From Paenibacillus agilis (GTDB lineage: Bacteria; Bacillota; Bacilli; Paenibacillales; Paenibacillaceae), in NCBI RefSeq assembly GCF_007786455.1, contig NZ_VNJK01000001.1:3372673-3436672 (forward strand): a stretch of DNA of 64,000 nucleotides, given 5' to 3'. The notes beneath the pieces were generated by a model. That model searched no databases. It worked only from the letters and a program-made list of their open reading frames with translations, and was not told where the DNA came from. Position 1 is the stretch's first letter, and each line of letters begins with the position of its first letter. Below, in pieces: positions 39,141-48,132 of the stretch. Both the position numbers and the translations under genes were made by a program.

Positions 39141-39572
39141 TTAGAAGTTAAAATCGACCAATGTTTCCGCAATTTCATTAAAGGCAGCAGCAGACTCATT
39201 GACATAGTGTTCCCAAGCTTCCTTGCTCCACACTTCTACTCGATTTTGCACGCCAATAACCATACATTCTTTCTCCAGCTTGGCATATTCACGTAGATGA
39301 TTCGGAATGTTAACGCGGCCTTGTTTATCCCACTCACACTCAGAAGCACCTGAAAAAAAGAACCGAGTGAATGCGCGAGCGTCAGCTTTCATAAGCGGCA
39401 ACGCCTGCAGCTTATGCTCCAGCTGCTTCCACTGATCCATAGGATAAACAAACAAGCATTGGTCCAATCCTCTAGTCAATACAAATGTGGTTCCTAGGTT
39501 ATCACGCAGCTTAGCAGGAATGATAAGGCGGCCTTTGTCATCGATACTGTGCTGATATTCGCCCATAAACAT
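39141..39572 (-). CDS. mraZ: Transcriptional regulator MraZ
   Basis: 143 aa with two SpoVT/AbrB-like halves: [20 protein letters not shown] with [17 protein letters not shown], and [20 protein letters not shown]. MraZ forms rings and represses the dcw operon by binding repeated upstream boxes, which are visible here. It is the first gene of the cluster. Confidence 0.97.
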   Translation of the reverse strand: MFMGEYQHSIDDKGRLIIPAKLRDNLGTTFVLTRGLDQCLFVYPMDQWKQLEHKLQALPLMKADARAFTRFFFSGASECEWDKQGRVNIPNHLREYAKLEKECMVIGVQNRVEVWSKEAWEHYVNESAAAFNEIAETLVDFNF

Positions 39573-39598
39573 CGGCTACCACATCCTCCCCTATTAAT

Positions 39599-39624
39599 CA
39601 CCACATGTCCCCACTTTCCACCAC
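39599..39624 (-). promoter_or_regulatory. MraZ operator: three GTGGKG repeats at 10-bp spacing
   Basis: On the minus strand GTGGTG (39619-39624), GTGGGG (39609-39614) and GTGGTG (39599-39604) repeat exactly every 10 bases with 4-base spacers, 27 bases upstream of the mraZ start. This matches the direct-repeat boxes bound by MraZ in other bacteria. Confidence 0.75.
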
Positions 39625-39653
39625 AACGCAATACTTATTCGCTATAAAATTAA

Positions 39654-39680
39654 AAAATCCTGCTTGGCAAGCAGGATTTT
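39654..39680 (-). terminator. Terminator after the DUF4349 gene
   Basis: AAAATCCTGCTTG / CAAGCAGGATTTT with T-runs on both strands; it ends the DUF4349 transcript and may be used in both directions. Confidence 0.8.
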
Positions 39681-39726
39681 TGTTATTCCTATTTATGCTA
39701 ACTTTTATATTATGCCTATCACTTGT

Positions 39727-40728
39727 CTATTCTTTCTGTTTTGACGCGCCGCGAGATCGCCTTCTGCGCCGTACTATATACACGATCGGAAAGACGAGAA
39801 TTGAAAAGACAATAACAAATGGCAGCAGCGCTACTGCAGTAAGTAAAATCCCTTTTCCAAGCCCTACGAGCGCCTCCAAACTGCTATTAAGTGTGCGTCC
39901 AATCCGCTCTCCAAATGCCTCTTCTAGTTTCTTCGCAGCAATGTTCTCCACCGACTCGTAGACACGAAGCTGAATCGTGGACATCGAAACGAGATTATTC
40001 AAATATTTTTGACGCCCCACAATCCGTTCAATTTCCTCCTGCGTTGTGGCCAAGGTATCCGAGAAACTGAGCAGGTCTTCCGCTTTCGTAGCTTTCTCCA
40101 TATAGCCAAGCAATCTCGCTTCAACCAGTCTCTTCGCCTTAAGTCTAGACTCCAGATCAACGTATTCCTCAGTCACATCTTGCGTCGTGTAACTTCTTTC
40201 AAAACGTTCCACATCCAATTGTTCCAACATGGTTATAGTAGCTTGAAACTTTTCAGCCGGCACCCGAACCGTATATACACCACCGTGCTCATGGTCATTT
40301 TGCGTATCTGAATAATCCGTAATGTACCCTCCTGTACGATGAATTAGGTCGTTGATAGACAACTTAACTGCATCATACTCCTTTACTTCCATCGTAATTT
40401 CGGCTTTGTAGACAAGCTTGCGGTCTTGTGCAGCAGCTGGGTGTGTGACTGGCTCTTGATCAGCTGTTCGATTAGTATCTGAATTTGAAGTCTCTGTCTG
40501 TATTTCATTTTTAGCCATCTCTTGAACATTCTGCTGATTATCCCTATCGACTTGAGTCCCCAGCGATTCTGTTTTCGCTTCTGGACTTACTGAACTTGTT
40601 AAACTTGTTGAGCTGCCGCAACCTACCAACATCGACACGAGAATAAGTAAAATTACACATAAATGCGGTGCTAATCTGTTCCCTAGCTTTCTCTGATTTC
40701 TCTTCTTCCTCTCTTCAGATCTACACAC
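39727..40728 (-). CDS. DUF4349 lipoprotein
   Basis: 333 aa. A basic start and hydrophobic helix end in the lipobox LVGC (Cys at about residue 37), then a low-complexity polar linker. A DUF4349 domain follows (LVYKAEITMEVKEYDAV, then YTVRVPAEKFQATITMLEQL), with a coiled coil around TTQEEIERIVGRQKYL. A second membrane helix (GKGILLTAVALLPFVIVFSI) and a basic tail end the protein. Function unknown; some homologues are called RsiW-like or adhesion-related. Start is uncertain between ATG 40746 and GTG 40728; AAAGGGGG spacing favours the GTG. Confidence 0.8.
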   Translation of the reverse strand: MCRSEERKKRNQRKLGNRLAPHLCVILLILVSMLVGCGSSTSLTSSVSPEAKTESLGTQVDRDNQQNVQEMAKNEIQTETSNSDTNRTADQEPVTHPAAAQDRKLVYKAEITMEVKEYDAVKLSINDLIHRTGGYITDYSDTQNDHEHGGVYTVRVPAEKFQATITMLEQLDVERFERSYTTQDVTEEYVDLESRLKAKRLVEARLLGYMEKATKAEDLLSFSDTLATTQEEIERIVGRQKYLNNLVSMSTIQLRVYESVENIAAKKLEEAFGERIGRTLNSSLEALVGLGKGILLTAVALLPFVIVFSILVFPIVYIVRRRRRSRGASKQKE

Positions 40729-40785
40729 CACATCTCCCCCTTTCATTTAAATGGATTATTTTACCTATGAATCTATCTCTAGACG

Positions 40786-40818
40786 CAAAAAGACACCGTG
40801 ATGTTGCATCACGATGCC
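40786..40818 (-). terminator. Terminator after ahcY
   Basis: On the minus strand GGCATCGTGATG / CATCACGGTGTC with a 3-base loop and five Ts, 48 bases after the ahcY stop. Confidence 0.85.
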
Positions 40819-40865
40819 TTCTATGGTGAACAAGATTATAATCCTTATTTTTGAAAAAGAGCGAA

Positions 40866-42140
40866 TTAATGCTCTTGCCAGCTATCTAAATATTTTTTCT
40901 GTTCATCCGTTAACGTATCAATTCGCATACCGAGCGATTCCAGCTTCAAACGCGCTACTTGCTCATCAAGCTCATAAGGTACGTTAATGACGTGTTGTCC
41001 AAGCTCTTGGTAGCGGTCATTGACATATTTCAAGGACATCGCTTGAAGAGCAAACGTCATATCCATAATTTCTGCTGGATGTCCATCACCAGCTGCCAAG
41101 TTAACAAGACGACCCTCAGCCAGCACATAAATGCTGCGTCCATCATTTAACTTGTATTCTTCAATATTACGACGAACGGTGCGAATATTAGAAGAGCGAA
41201 CTGCCAATTCAGGCTTGTTAACCTCAATATCAAAATGTCCGGCGTTGGACAGAATTGCTCCATCCTTCATCACATCATAATGCTCGCCGCGGATGATATC
41301 ACGATTACCTGTAACCGTTACGAAAATATCTCCTAGCTTTGCAGCCTCTTCCATAGTCATGACACTAAATCCGTCCATGTAAGCTTCTACGGCTTTGATG
41401 CTGTCAATTTCCGTGACGATAACTTGAGCTCCGAGACCTTTTGCACGCATCGCAACACCTTTACCGCACCAGCCATATCCAGCAACGACAACTGTTTTAC
41501 CCGCTACGACTAGATTCGTCGTACGATTAATACCATCGAATACCGATTGACCTGTTCCATAACGGTTATCGAACAAGTATTTACAGAACGCATCATTAAC
41601 CGCTACCATCGGGAAAGCCAATTGGCCATCCTTCTCCAGCGACTTCAATCGTAAAATACCTGTTGTTGTTTCTTCAGCGCCACCACGAACTTGTGGTCGC
41701 AAATCCGGACGTTCAGAATGAAGAATGGTGATCAGATCCCCGCCATCATCAATAATCAAATCAGGCTTTGTCTCAAGTGCGTGAATAAGCAATTGCTTGT
41801 ACTCCACTGGATCTGGATTGTATTTTGCAAACACCGTAATCCCATCTTCAACTAGTGCAGCACATACATCATCTTGAGTAGAAAGTGGATTGCTGCCGGT
41901 AATCGTTACCTCAGCACCACCTGCTTGAACGACTTTTGCCAAGTAAGCTGTCTTCGCTTCCAAGTGCAATGATATTGTTACTTTCAAACCTTTAAAAGGT
42001 TGCTCCGCCTCAAATTGTTCGCGAATGCGGTTGAGAACTGGCATATGAGCGCGTACCCAGTCAATTTTCAAGTGTCCTTCTGGTGCTAATTGGATATCTG
42101 TAATAATGCTGTTTTGCAAAGCTTTCGTAGATGTCGACAT
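40866..42140 (-). CDS. ahcY: Adenosylhomocysteinase
   Basis: 424 aa NAD-dependent enzyme splitting S-adenosylhomocysteine into adenosine and homocysteine. LIIDDGGDLITILH near residue 130, FDNRYGTGQSVFDGINRTTN near residue 190, the NAD fold VVVAGYGWCGKGVAMRAKG near residue 220 and AAGDGHPAEIMDMTFALQ near the C-terminus are present. Length fits the shorter bacterial/archaeal-type enzymes. Bacillus uses the Pfs/LuxS route instead. No riboswitch was recognised in the 145-base gap upstream. Confidence 0.95.
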   Translation of the reverse strand: MSTSTKALQNSIITDIQLAPEGHLKIDWVRAHMPVLNRIREQFEAEQPFKGLKVTISLHLEAKTAYLAKVVQAGGAEVTITGSNPLSTQDDVCAALVEDGITVFAKYNPDPVEYKQLLIHALETKPDLIIDDGGDLITILHSERPDLRPQVRGGAEETTTGILRLKSLEKDGQLAFPMVAVNDAFCKYLFDNRYGTGQSVFDGINRTTNLVVAGKTVVVAGYGWCGKGVAMRAKGLGAQVIVTEIDSIKAVEAYMDGFSVMTMEEAAKLGDIFVTVTGNRDIIRGEHYDVMKDGAILSNAGHFDIEVNKPELAVRSSNIRTVRRNIEEYKLNDGRSIYVLAEGRLVNLAAGDGHPAEIMDMTFALQAMSLKYVNDRYQELGQHVINVPYELDEQVARLKLESLGMRIDTLTDEQKKYLDSWQEH

Positions 42141-42285
42141 ACGTTACCCCTCCACATGTTTAAAATAAACGTCGTCTGACTTGCCTCTAGCTGCTAACAC
42201 CATAACATCTATGATCTAAAAACAAAGAACATAGCTTCCTAATGACCACGGACTTTTTCTCTCAAGTTGTATTCTGCTCTAGTTG

Positions 42286-43917
42286 TTACATAGATACAAG
42301 TCGATGTTCCCCTTGCCATACAACAGGCGCATCCATAATAACTTTGTACCAATCAGCCCCGTAGCGATTCTCGTAAAGCGCCATATTGAATACTCGCTCT
42401 TGCGGACGATCCAACGGCCACAAAGCAAGTTTTAGGCGCTCCCACTGTCTGAGTCCGGATTCATGCTGTTTCTTCAAAGCATCCTGTGCTCGATTATGCA
42501 AATAATCGATCTGCTCCAGCACCTTATCACGGTTCATATCCCCTAGCTTGCCAAGAGTAGGGAGGGATTGATTCAATACGCTTAACAATTCTGCATACTG
42601 ATGCTCCACATCTCCTCGCAGCTGACCAAAGCGATCATCCAGCTTCAGCTCATCTTGGGATGTAAGCCATTCATCACGCTTAGCTTCATATTGGTTACAA
42701 ATATGTTCAACTTGCAGCTCGTACTTATTCAGCAATTTCTGCAAGGTTCCCTCTACACAAGTAAACGCCATACGCGGCCAAATGATCGGCATTTTCATAG
42801 CAAGTGCGTGGAATGCTTCTTTCGTTTGTGCCCAATACGCAATTTCACCCGCCCCTAGTACAGTAGCAAGCACCGGGAATAAATACTCTTGCATAAGTGG
42901 TCTGGTCATTACATTGTTGCTAAATCGCTCAGGATGCTGCTCTGCAAGCTGCTCCAGTTGAGCTTGTGAATATTGAATGGTTTGCTTTCTGTCTGCAAAC
43001 ACACCATCTTGATGCATAAGAAGGACACGCTCACCTTGTTCTAGTACGAATAAATTAGCACTTTCTTCAGCATGCTCCGCCTGAATAGGATATCCCGCGG
43101 CTTTCATCCTTTGTTCACTATGTGCATAGGCTTTTTGAAGAGCATCTTGCTGCTGAATGATAGACTTGAACATCGGCCCTTCCAGAGCCCGCATATTCTC
43201 ATCAGCAGAATCAAGCAAGACAAGACCCATTTCACCAAACATATCACCAAGCAGCCTTGCGCACGCCTCAGTCAGTGATGAACTCTCCTGCATAATCATC
43301 CGATAACGCTCCAGCATAGGCGCCTTGAATTCAGTAGCAGGAAGCAGTTCTTCCAACTGTCCCACAACTGCATCCCATTCACTCTCATCTACATGATAGT
43401 GACTGACTGGCTGCCTTCCTGAAGGTGATTGCTCCAAACGAATGCGCTGAATCCCAGATTGTGAGGAAAGCATATAGGTATGATTCACTTCATCAAAATC
43501 ATGATCCTCACCCGCAAGCCAAAATACAGGAATAACGGGACGCTCTAAGCGACGCTCTGCCTCCTGCGCCATTCGGATGATCGATATGGCCTTGTATACA
43601 ACCAGCAGCGGGCCTGCAAGCAGCCCTCCTTGCTGTCCACCTACAACAACAAGTGCCTGACTATCTTGAAGACGCTCTAAAGAACGCATCGCTTCTGGAT
43701 GGTTGTTGACCTTCTGTTGATACTGCTTAAGAACCTTTACTAGTTCGAAACGGTCTGCTCGCATATGTGCGGCTTCATCAATCCATGAGACGCGCTTATG
43801 CCAATCCTCATCCGGATGAAATTCATAAAACTGTTCCACAACAACCGGATCTCGCTCTATGTAAAGTCTCGATAATTGTTGTGATACGGGAACCGGCAAC
43901 GTATCCCAAGTTGTCAT
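42286..43917 (-). CDS. bshC: BshC, putative bacillithiol cysteine ligase
   Basis: 543 aa. VVVGGQQGGLLAGPLLVVYKA near residue 90, IPVFWLAGEDHDFDEVNHTY near residue 147, an extended coiled coil in the second half, and the C-terminal VFNMALYENRYG match BshC. The protein adds cysteine to GlcN-malate, the last step of bacillithiol synthesis; the reaction is assigned from genetics in Bacillus. A near-consensus promoter is directly upstream. Confidence 0.93.
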   Translation of the reverse strand: MTTWDTLPVPVSQQLSRLYIERDPVVVEQFYEFHPDEDWHKRVSWIDEAAHMRADRFELVKVLKQYQQKVNNHPEAMRSLERLQDSQALVVVGGQQGGLLAGPLLVVYKAISIIRMAQEAERRLERPVIPVFWLAGEDHDFDEVNHTYMLSSQSGIQRIRLEQSPSGRQPVSHYHVDESEWDAVVGQLEELLPATEFKAPMLERYRMIMQESSSLTEACARLLGDMFGEMGLVLLDSADENMRALEGPMFKSIIQQQDALQKAYAHSEQRMKAAGYPIQAEHAEESANLFVLEQGERVLLMHQDGVFADRKQTIQYSQAQLEQLAEQHPERFSNNVMTRPLMQEYLFPVLATVLGAGEIAYWAQTKEAFHALAMKMPIIWPRMAFTCVEGTLQKLLNKYELQVEHICNQYEAKRDEWLTSQDELKLDDRFGQLRGDVEHQYAELLSVLNQSLPTLGKLGDMNRDKVLEQIDYLHNRAQDALKKQHESGLRQWERLKLALWPLDRPQERVFNMALYENRYGADWYKVIMDAPVVWQGEHRLVSM

Positions 43918-43943
43918 TATAAGCCGCCTCCTCTACAACCTTG

Positions 43944-43972
43944 ATTTTACACATCGCTGCTTGACCCGTCAA
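43944..43972 (-). promoter_or_regulatory. Sigma-A promoter of bshC
   Basis: On the minus strand TTGACG (43967-43972) and TAAAAT (43944-43949) are 17 bases apart, 26 bases before the bshC start, with GAGGAGG between. The rest of the AT-rich gap to 44132 shows no other feature. Confidence 0.75.
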
Positions 43973-44131
43973 AACAAAACATGCCAGATCCATCTAATTC
44001 CTAGACACACTTAAATAAAGCAAAATGCGCAGCAACTCATTAAAGATTTACATATGATATATGTGATGATTTCAGTTGTATTATGTATGTTATAAAATAT
44101 TTGTTGTTTTGTCCTCGCCTTATTGTTTCAT

Positions 44132-44527
44132 CTATACATCCTTCAAATATACGAACATTCCCATAAAGAACAAGAAGAAGTAAAAAATAGCAAGCACTAA
44201 AAACGAAATGCGCCATATTGCCCGCACAAGCCGCTTCACGTTAACCGTTCCACGTTTGCGGTGCATAGCTCCACCTAACAATCCAGCAGCCAAGAGCATA
44301 ATAAGTATAATGCCATATAGGCCTGTACTAGATTGAAACACCACATTATACAATCCTGCTACAGAAGCGATTAGGAATACATTCGTGATGTCTACAGCTA
44401 GAAGGAACGATTTCTTCTTGTCCTTTACCCAAAATGCTGAAATGAACCATATCGCTATAAATGGAATAAACGGAAGTATGGTCAATGATATGAATGATTG
44501 AGAGATCCAATTCCACATCTTGGACAA
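44132..44527 (-). CDS. DUF3397-like small membrane protein
   Basis: 131 aa with four hydrophobic segments (about residues 13-31, 40-60, 70-88 and 107-128) and a basic loop MHRKRGTVNVKRLVRAIWR. Size and topology fit DUF3397 proteins, found beside panE and bshC in many Bacillales; function unknown. The start is probably TTG at 44527, six bases after AAAGGAG, just after panE. Confidence 0.7.
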   Translation of the reverse strand: MSKMWNWISQSFISLTILPFIPFIAIWFISAFWVKDKKKSFLLAVDITNVFLIASVAGLYNVVFQSSTGLYGIILIMLLAAGLLGGAMHRKRGTVNVKRLVRAIWRISFLVLAIFYFFLFFMGMFVYLKDV

Positions 44528-44541
44528 GATTCACTCCTTTC

Positions 44542-45495
44542 CTACGATAAGAATGCCGGATCTAATGCCTGAATACTACGATAAAGATATCTTTGTACCG
44601 GGGAATCGTATTGGTGCGCATCTGCAATCCGCAGCAGTTGGCCTGTAATCGCATCGATCTCTGTCGTGCGTTCAGCCAATACATCTGCAAGCATCGATGA
44701 TGTATTGCTAGCAGTAGCGCGGCATACACGAATGAGATTGTCCCACGCTTCATCGGCGTGTACAGGTATGCCCTGCAATCGATAAATTGCAATTACTTCC
44801 TCAAACACTTCGCGCATAAGCTGCAAACGCTTCTCACTCTGAAGCAGCTCTCCATTACGCAGCCGAAGCAGCGCCGTTAAAGGATTGATTACCGCATTGA
44901 CTATCAATTTGCGATAAATGTTATCTTCGATGTTGTTCGACACAAAAGCCTGAAATCCTGCCTCTTGAAACAAATTACACCATTCACGCACTGCATGATC
45001 GTTAGGATCAATCGGGTTACCAAGCCATGTCTCACCTTCACCGGTATGGATAACTTCAGAATGTGATGTTCGTTTCGCAGCTTCAGTCGTCACGGCCATA
45101 GCAAGCACTTTTTCAGAAAATAGCTGCTTAAGCTTCTCATCGTGCCCAATCCCATTTTGAAAGCAAAGTACGCTGCTCACGGTATCGACCGGCAGTGCTG
45201 CCAATTGCTTCATAAATGTATCATTAAAGCTTGTTTGCTTGATGAACAGCGCAAGACGCTCAATAGGTTCATCTAACCGTTTCATCACGTCCTCAGCTTC
45301 ATGAAAGGCATAAGCATGAATGCCTGTATAATGCTGTCGAGTCCCCTTTCTATCTATTAGGAATAAACCCTTTTGACGAAGTTGTTCCGCCTGTTCTGAC
45401 GTACGTGTCCATAGTCGTACTTGTTGGCCATCTTGCAGCAAACGTGCCGTGAACATCAGACCAAGCGCTCCACCGCCAATAAGATCCCATTTCAT
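44542..45495 (-). CDS. panE: 2-dehydropantoate 2-reductase
   Basis: 317 aa NADPH-dependent ketopantoate reductase for pantothenate/CoA synthesis. N-terminal GGGALGLMFTARLLQDG Rossmann motif, LCFQNGIGHDEKL near residue 110 and the catalytic Lys in IYRKLIVNAVINPLTALL near residue 190, then a helical C-terminal domain with SSMLADVLAERTTEIDAITG. It probably shares a transcript with the DUF3397 gene, 14 bases downstream. Confidence 0.93.
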   Translation of the reverse strand: MKWDLIGGGALGLMFTARLLQDGQQVRLWTRTSEQAEQLRQKGLFLIDRKGTRQHYTGIHAYAFHEAEDVMKRLDEPIERLALFIKQTSFNDTFMKQLAALPVDTVSSVLCFQNGIGHDEKLKQLFSEKVLAMAVTTEAAKRTSHSEVIHTGEGETWLGNPIDPNDHAVREWCNLFQEAGFQAFVSNNIEDNIYRKLIVNAVINPLTALLRLRNGELLQSEKRLQLMREVFEEVIAIYRLQGIPVHADEAWDNLIRVCRATASNTSSMLADVLAERTTEIDAITGQLLRIADAHQYDSPVQRYLYRSIQALDPAFLS

Positions 45496-45560
45496 TTTCT
45501 ACCACCTACAACTTTCAGCCTATTTCATATGTTAGTTATAACAGACCTGTTTCTAAAACA

Positions 45561-45613
45561 CAAAAGAAGTGAATGTCATCCAACCTGATCGTTGGAAGTT
45601 CATCCACTTCTTC
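45561..45613 (-). terminator. Terminator after the RsfA-like gene
   Basis: On the minus strand AGAAGTG and CACTTCT close a stem with an inner TTCCAAC / GTTGGAT pairing, followed by TTTTGTGTTTT, about 30 bases after the stop. Confidence 0.75.
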
Positions 45614-45639
45614 TAGCGTACTAGCTATTCTTAACCCTT

Positions 45640-46284
45640 CTATTCTATACGCTCTAAATTACCATTTGCATCCATGCGGAATCTTGTCTTGTTATCATCA
45701 TCATCATCGGACAAAATTGCTAGACGACGCGCTCGATCCATAATTTGAATAAGAGCTTTATAGTCATCATTAACCGTACGATAATCTGTCTGAACTTCGT
45801 TTACTTGCTTAGACAAGTACTCTTTTTCTTTACTGATCTTTGCAAGTTTCTCTTCTTTGTCATACAGCTCGCGTTCTAACTGTTTCACTTGACGAGCAAG
45901 ATCTTGGTAATTGCTGCGCCACTGACGCAAAAATCGTATAACCGAATCAATGGACAAGGACTCTTCTGTGAAAGTTTCATTTTTCCCAGACAACAGTTCT
46001 GTGTCTTCCAAAGCAATGGAAGCCACCTGTACCCCAATAGGATGCTTCTTAACATAATTACGCTTTTGGCGCTGAGATTTGGCCAATTGGATAGCAGTCT
46101 CATATTTTTTGCGGACAAAACTGTTCCATCTGAATCCACAAGCTGCAGAAGTCCTGCCAATACGCTCTCCTACTTCTTCAAAAGCAGCTAGTTGTGTACT
46201 TCCTTCTCGTATATGCCTTAACGTTACCTCTGCTAAAATCAAATCATCATCCGCTGTCCATGCATCTTGTCTAATGGCTGTCAT
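45640..46284 (-). CDS. RsfA-like sporulation transcription factor
   Basis: 214 aa. The N-terminal Myb/SANT-like domain TAIRQDAWTADDDLILAEV with SAACGFRWNSFVRKKYETAI, and a C-terminal coiled coil (LARQVKQLERELYDKEEKLA) ending in an acidic DDDDDN stretch, match RsfA/YwfN regulators. In Bacillus RsfA is a forespore sigma-F-dependent regulator. ATG at 46284 has AGGAGG seven bases upstream. Confidence 0.85.
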   Translation of the reverse strand: MTAIRQDAWTADDDLILAEVTLRHIREGSTQLAAFEEVGERIGRTSAACGFRWNSFVRKKYETAIQLAKSQRQKRNYVKKHPIGVQVASIALEDTELLSGKNETFTEESLSIDSVIRFLRQWRSNYQDLARQVKQLERELYDKEEKLAKISKEKEYLSKQVNEVQTDYRTVNDDYKALIQIMDRARRLAILSDDDDDNKTRFRMDANGNLERIE

Positions 46285-46563
46285 GCCACAACCTCCTAAC
46301 AACACATCATTATTGCTCATAGTAAGCACCGCTTCATTTCATCTCTATGCACATAATAGAGTTCATAGAATCTATCGGATACTAAAATGTATATCCACTT
46401 TTTCTAGGAAACATACGTGAAATGTACACGCATATACACATAAAGCTTTAAGAATATGAAAAAATCTTCAATTCATCACACTTGGCAGTTTACACCAATT
46501 GCGTCGAACGATATAATGTCAATAGAAAAGTTGGCAGCTTTTGTATGGAGAGGGGGATTAATC

Positions 46564-46800
46564 GTGGCACGAATGTTTCGCGTACTTGGATTTTGGACAC
46601 TTGTCATTGGTCTAATGGCCTATGCTGGCCACATGGTTGAAATGGCGTTGTTATTCTTCATGCAGACCGCCTTCTTTGTGTTGCTTGGCTATTTAAAACT
46701 CACTGAACGTACATACATCTTGTCATTCTGGGGGTATATGTTAGTCTGCTTTACGGGCTTCTCTTATTGGACTATATTCGAGATGAGCAACCCATTCTAA
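46564..46800 (+). CDS. DUF2626 small membrane protein
   Basis: 78 aa, nearly all hydrophobic with three predicted helices: MFRVLGFWTLVIGLMAYAGH, MALLFFMQTAFFVLLGYLKL and ILSFWGYMLVCFTGFSYWTI. Size and sequence fit the DUF2626 family of Bacillales, function unknown. The start is GTG at 46564, seven bases after AGGGGG; the longer frame from 46456 is unlikely. It is divergent from the RsfA-like gene. Confidence 0.8.
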   Translation: MARMFRVLGFWTLVIGLMAYAGHMVEMALLFFMQTAFFVLLGYLKLTERTYILSFWGYMLVCFTGFSYWTIFEMSNPF

Positions 46801-46833
46801 CTTAGCCTCTTTACTATCATGACTAGGAATGAC

Positions 46834-46872
46834 AGCAATAAGCCCGGAGCTACCCGCTCCGGGCTTATTGCT
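46834..46872. terminator. Bidirectional terminator
   Basis: A 17-bp perfect stem (AGCAATAAGCCCGGAGC and its complement) with a 5-base loop between two convergent genes, the DUF2626 gene and the methyltransferase. T-rich on the plus side (ATTTC). Confidence 0.85.
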
Positions 46873-46893
46873 ATTTCAACGGATTATAGTTCA

Positions 46894-48033
46894 TTATTGC
46901 TTATCCTGTCCGTTCCCCGTTCCCTTACTAATTGCCATTACTTTAAACCGTTCACTCATCTGGTCGGACAAGAGAAGCTGCCTAATGTTACGGTTACTTC
47001 TTGCCTTTTCACTAAAAGGATCTGCATCTGAATGATTTTGCAGCAAATCCAGCACACCATTCTCTACAAGAAATTGCTTCTGGTCCATTCGAGGGAGGAC
47101 CTCACAGTCTGATAAAAAGGCAATCCGTTCAGCGATATCGAAGTCAACATCAGCCGTCATATCCTGATCTCCAGGAGCAGCAAATGGATCATCGTACGCC
47201 TGATGATTACGATAGCAAAGCAAACTTCCATTCATGCGATGCTCCGCCGTAAGCTGTCTCGTACCGTCCCCATAGTCAATAAATAACCCTTCACAATCAC
47301 CTAGAGCTTGTAACACGAGACCAAGCCACTCCGAAGCAGCCATGCCTGCATCATAAATCTGCCCCTCATGCAAACTTATATCATGCTGCACGGCCCACTG
47401 AGAAACATGAGCCTCAACTTCAGCCCACTCATATTCAAAGATAGACTTGTCACGGTTCCAAATTACGTATGCTTGTTCCAACTTACTGTTCCTCTGTCGT
47501 ATCCGTTCCACTGGAAAAGCATCCAGCAACTCGTTAGCAACGAGAAAAATAGGCATTTCTTCAGCTTGCTCGAAATAATTTTGCTCGTCCCAGCATACTA
47601 CTGGAATAGGACATGCATTATTAGCAAATCGCTCCTGAATCTTACTCCGATGATAGGGACTCGATTCGACAATAACATATTCCATTGGACGGCAATCAGA
47701 ATGCTCTAGGACATTCAACAACTGCTCTGCTAGCTTTCCAGTTCCCGCTCCCCATTCAACAATTCGATAGGATTTATCTGTCCATTCTCGTATCGAGCAC
47801 CGCAACTGAAGGTAGCGCTCAATAATAAGAGCCATTGCATCACCGATATATGCACTCGTATAGAAGTCACCAGCAGGACCTACTTTTTCACTCGATTTCG
47901 TGTAATACCCACCCTCTTGATCATACATACAACTTGACATATATATAGAAAAGGGCATACGATAGTCGGGAAATTGTGACAATCTTTGTTGAATTCGATG
48001 AATGAGACTAGACGATTGACCAGACGACAACAT
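46894..48033 (-). CDS. MidA/NDUFAF7-like SAM-dependent methyltransferase
   Basis: 379 aa. MPFSIYMSSCMYDQEGGYYT near residue 25, FYTSAYIGDAMALIIERYL, the SAM motif RIVEWGAGTGKLAEQLL near residue 87, FLVANELLDAFPVERI near residue 160, and GLFIDYGDGTRQL near residue 240 are marks of the DUF185/NDUFAF7 family. Mitochondrial members dimethylate an arginine of complex I; bacterial targets are unknown. ATG at 48033 is eight bases from AAAGGA. It shares a divergent region with the secreted coiled-coil gene. Confidence 0.85.
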   Translation of the reverse strand: MLSSGQSSSLIHRIQQRLSQFPDYRMPFSIYMSSCMYDQEGGYYTKSSEKVGPAGDFYTSAYIGDAMALIIERYLQLRCSIREWTDKSYRIVEWGAGTGKLAEQLLNVLEHSDCRPMEYVIVESSPYHRSKIQERFANNACPIPVVCWDEQNYFEQAEEMPIFLVANELLDAFPVERIRQRNSKLEQAYVIWNRDKSIFEYEWAEVEAHVSQWAVQHDISLHEGQIYDAGMAASEWLGLVLQALGDCEGLFIDYGDGTRQLTAEHRMNGSLLCYRNHQAYDDPFAAPGDQDMTADVDFDIAERIAFLSDCEVLPRMDQKQFLVENGVLDLLQNHSDADPFSEKARSNRNIRQLLLSDQMSERFKVMAISKGTGNGQDKQ

Positions 48034-48132
48034 ACTGTTCATCCTTTCGTATTTGTCCTTGTTTGGAGCAGCATGAATCCTAACTAGGTCTACTAGCGAT
48101 ACAGATGTACGGTGTACATAAGGGGGCCCTCA

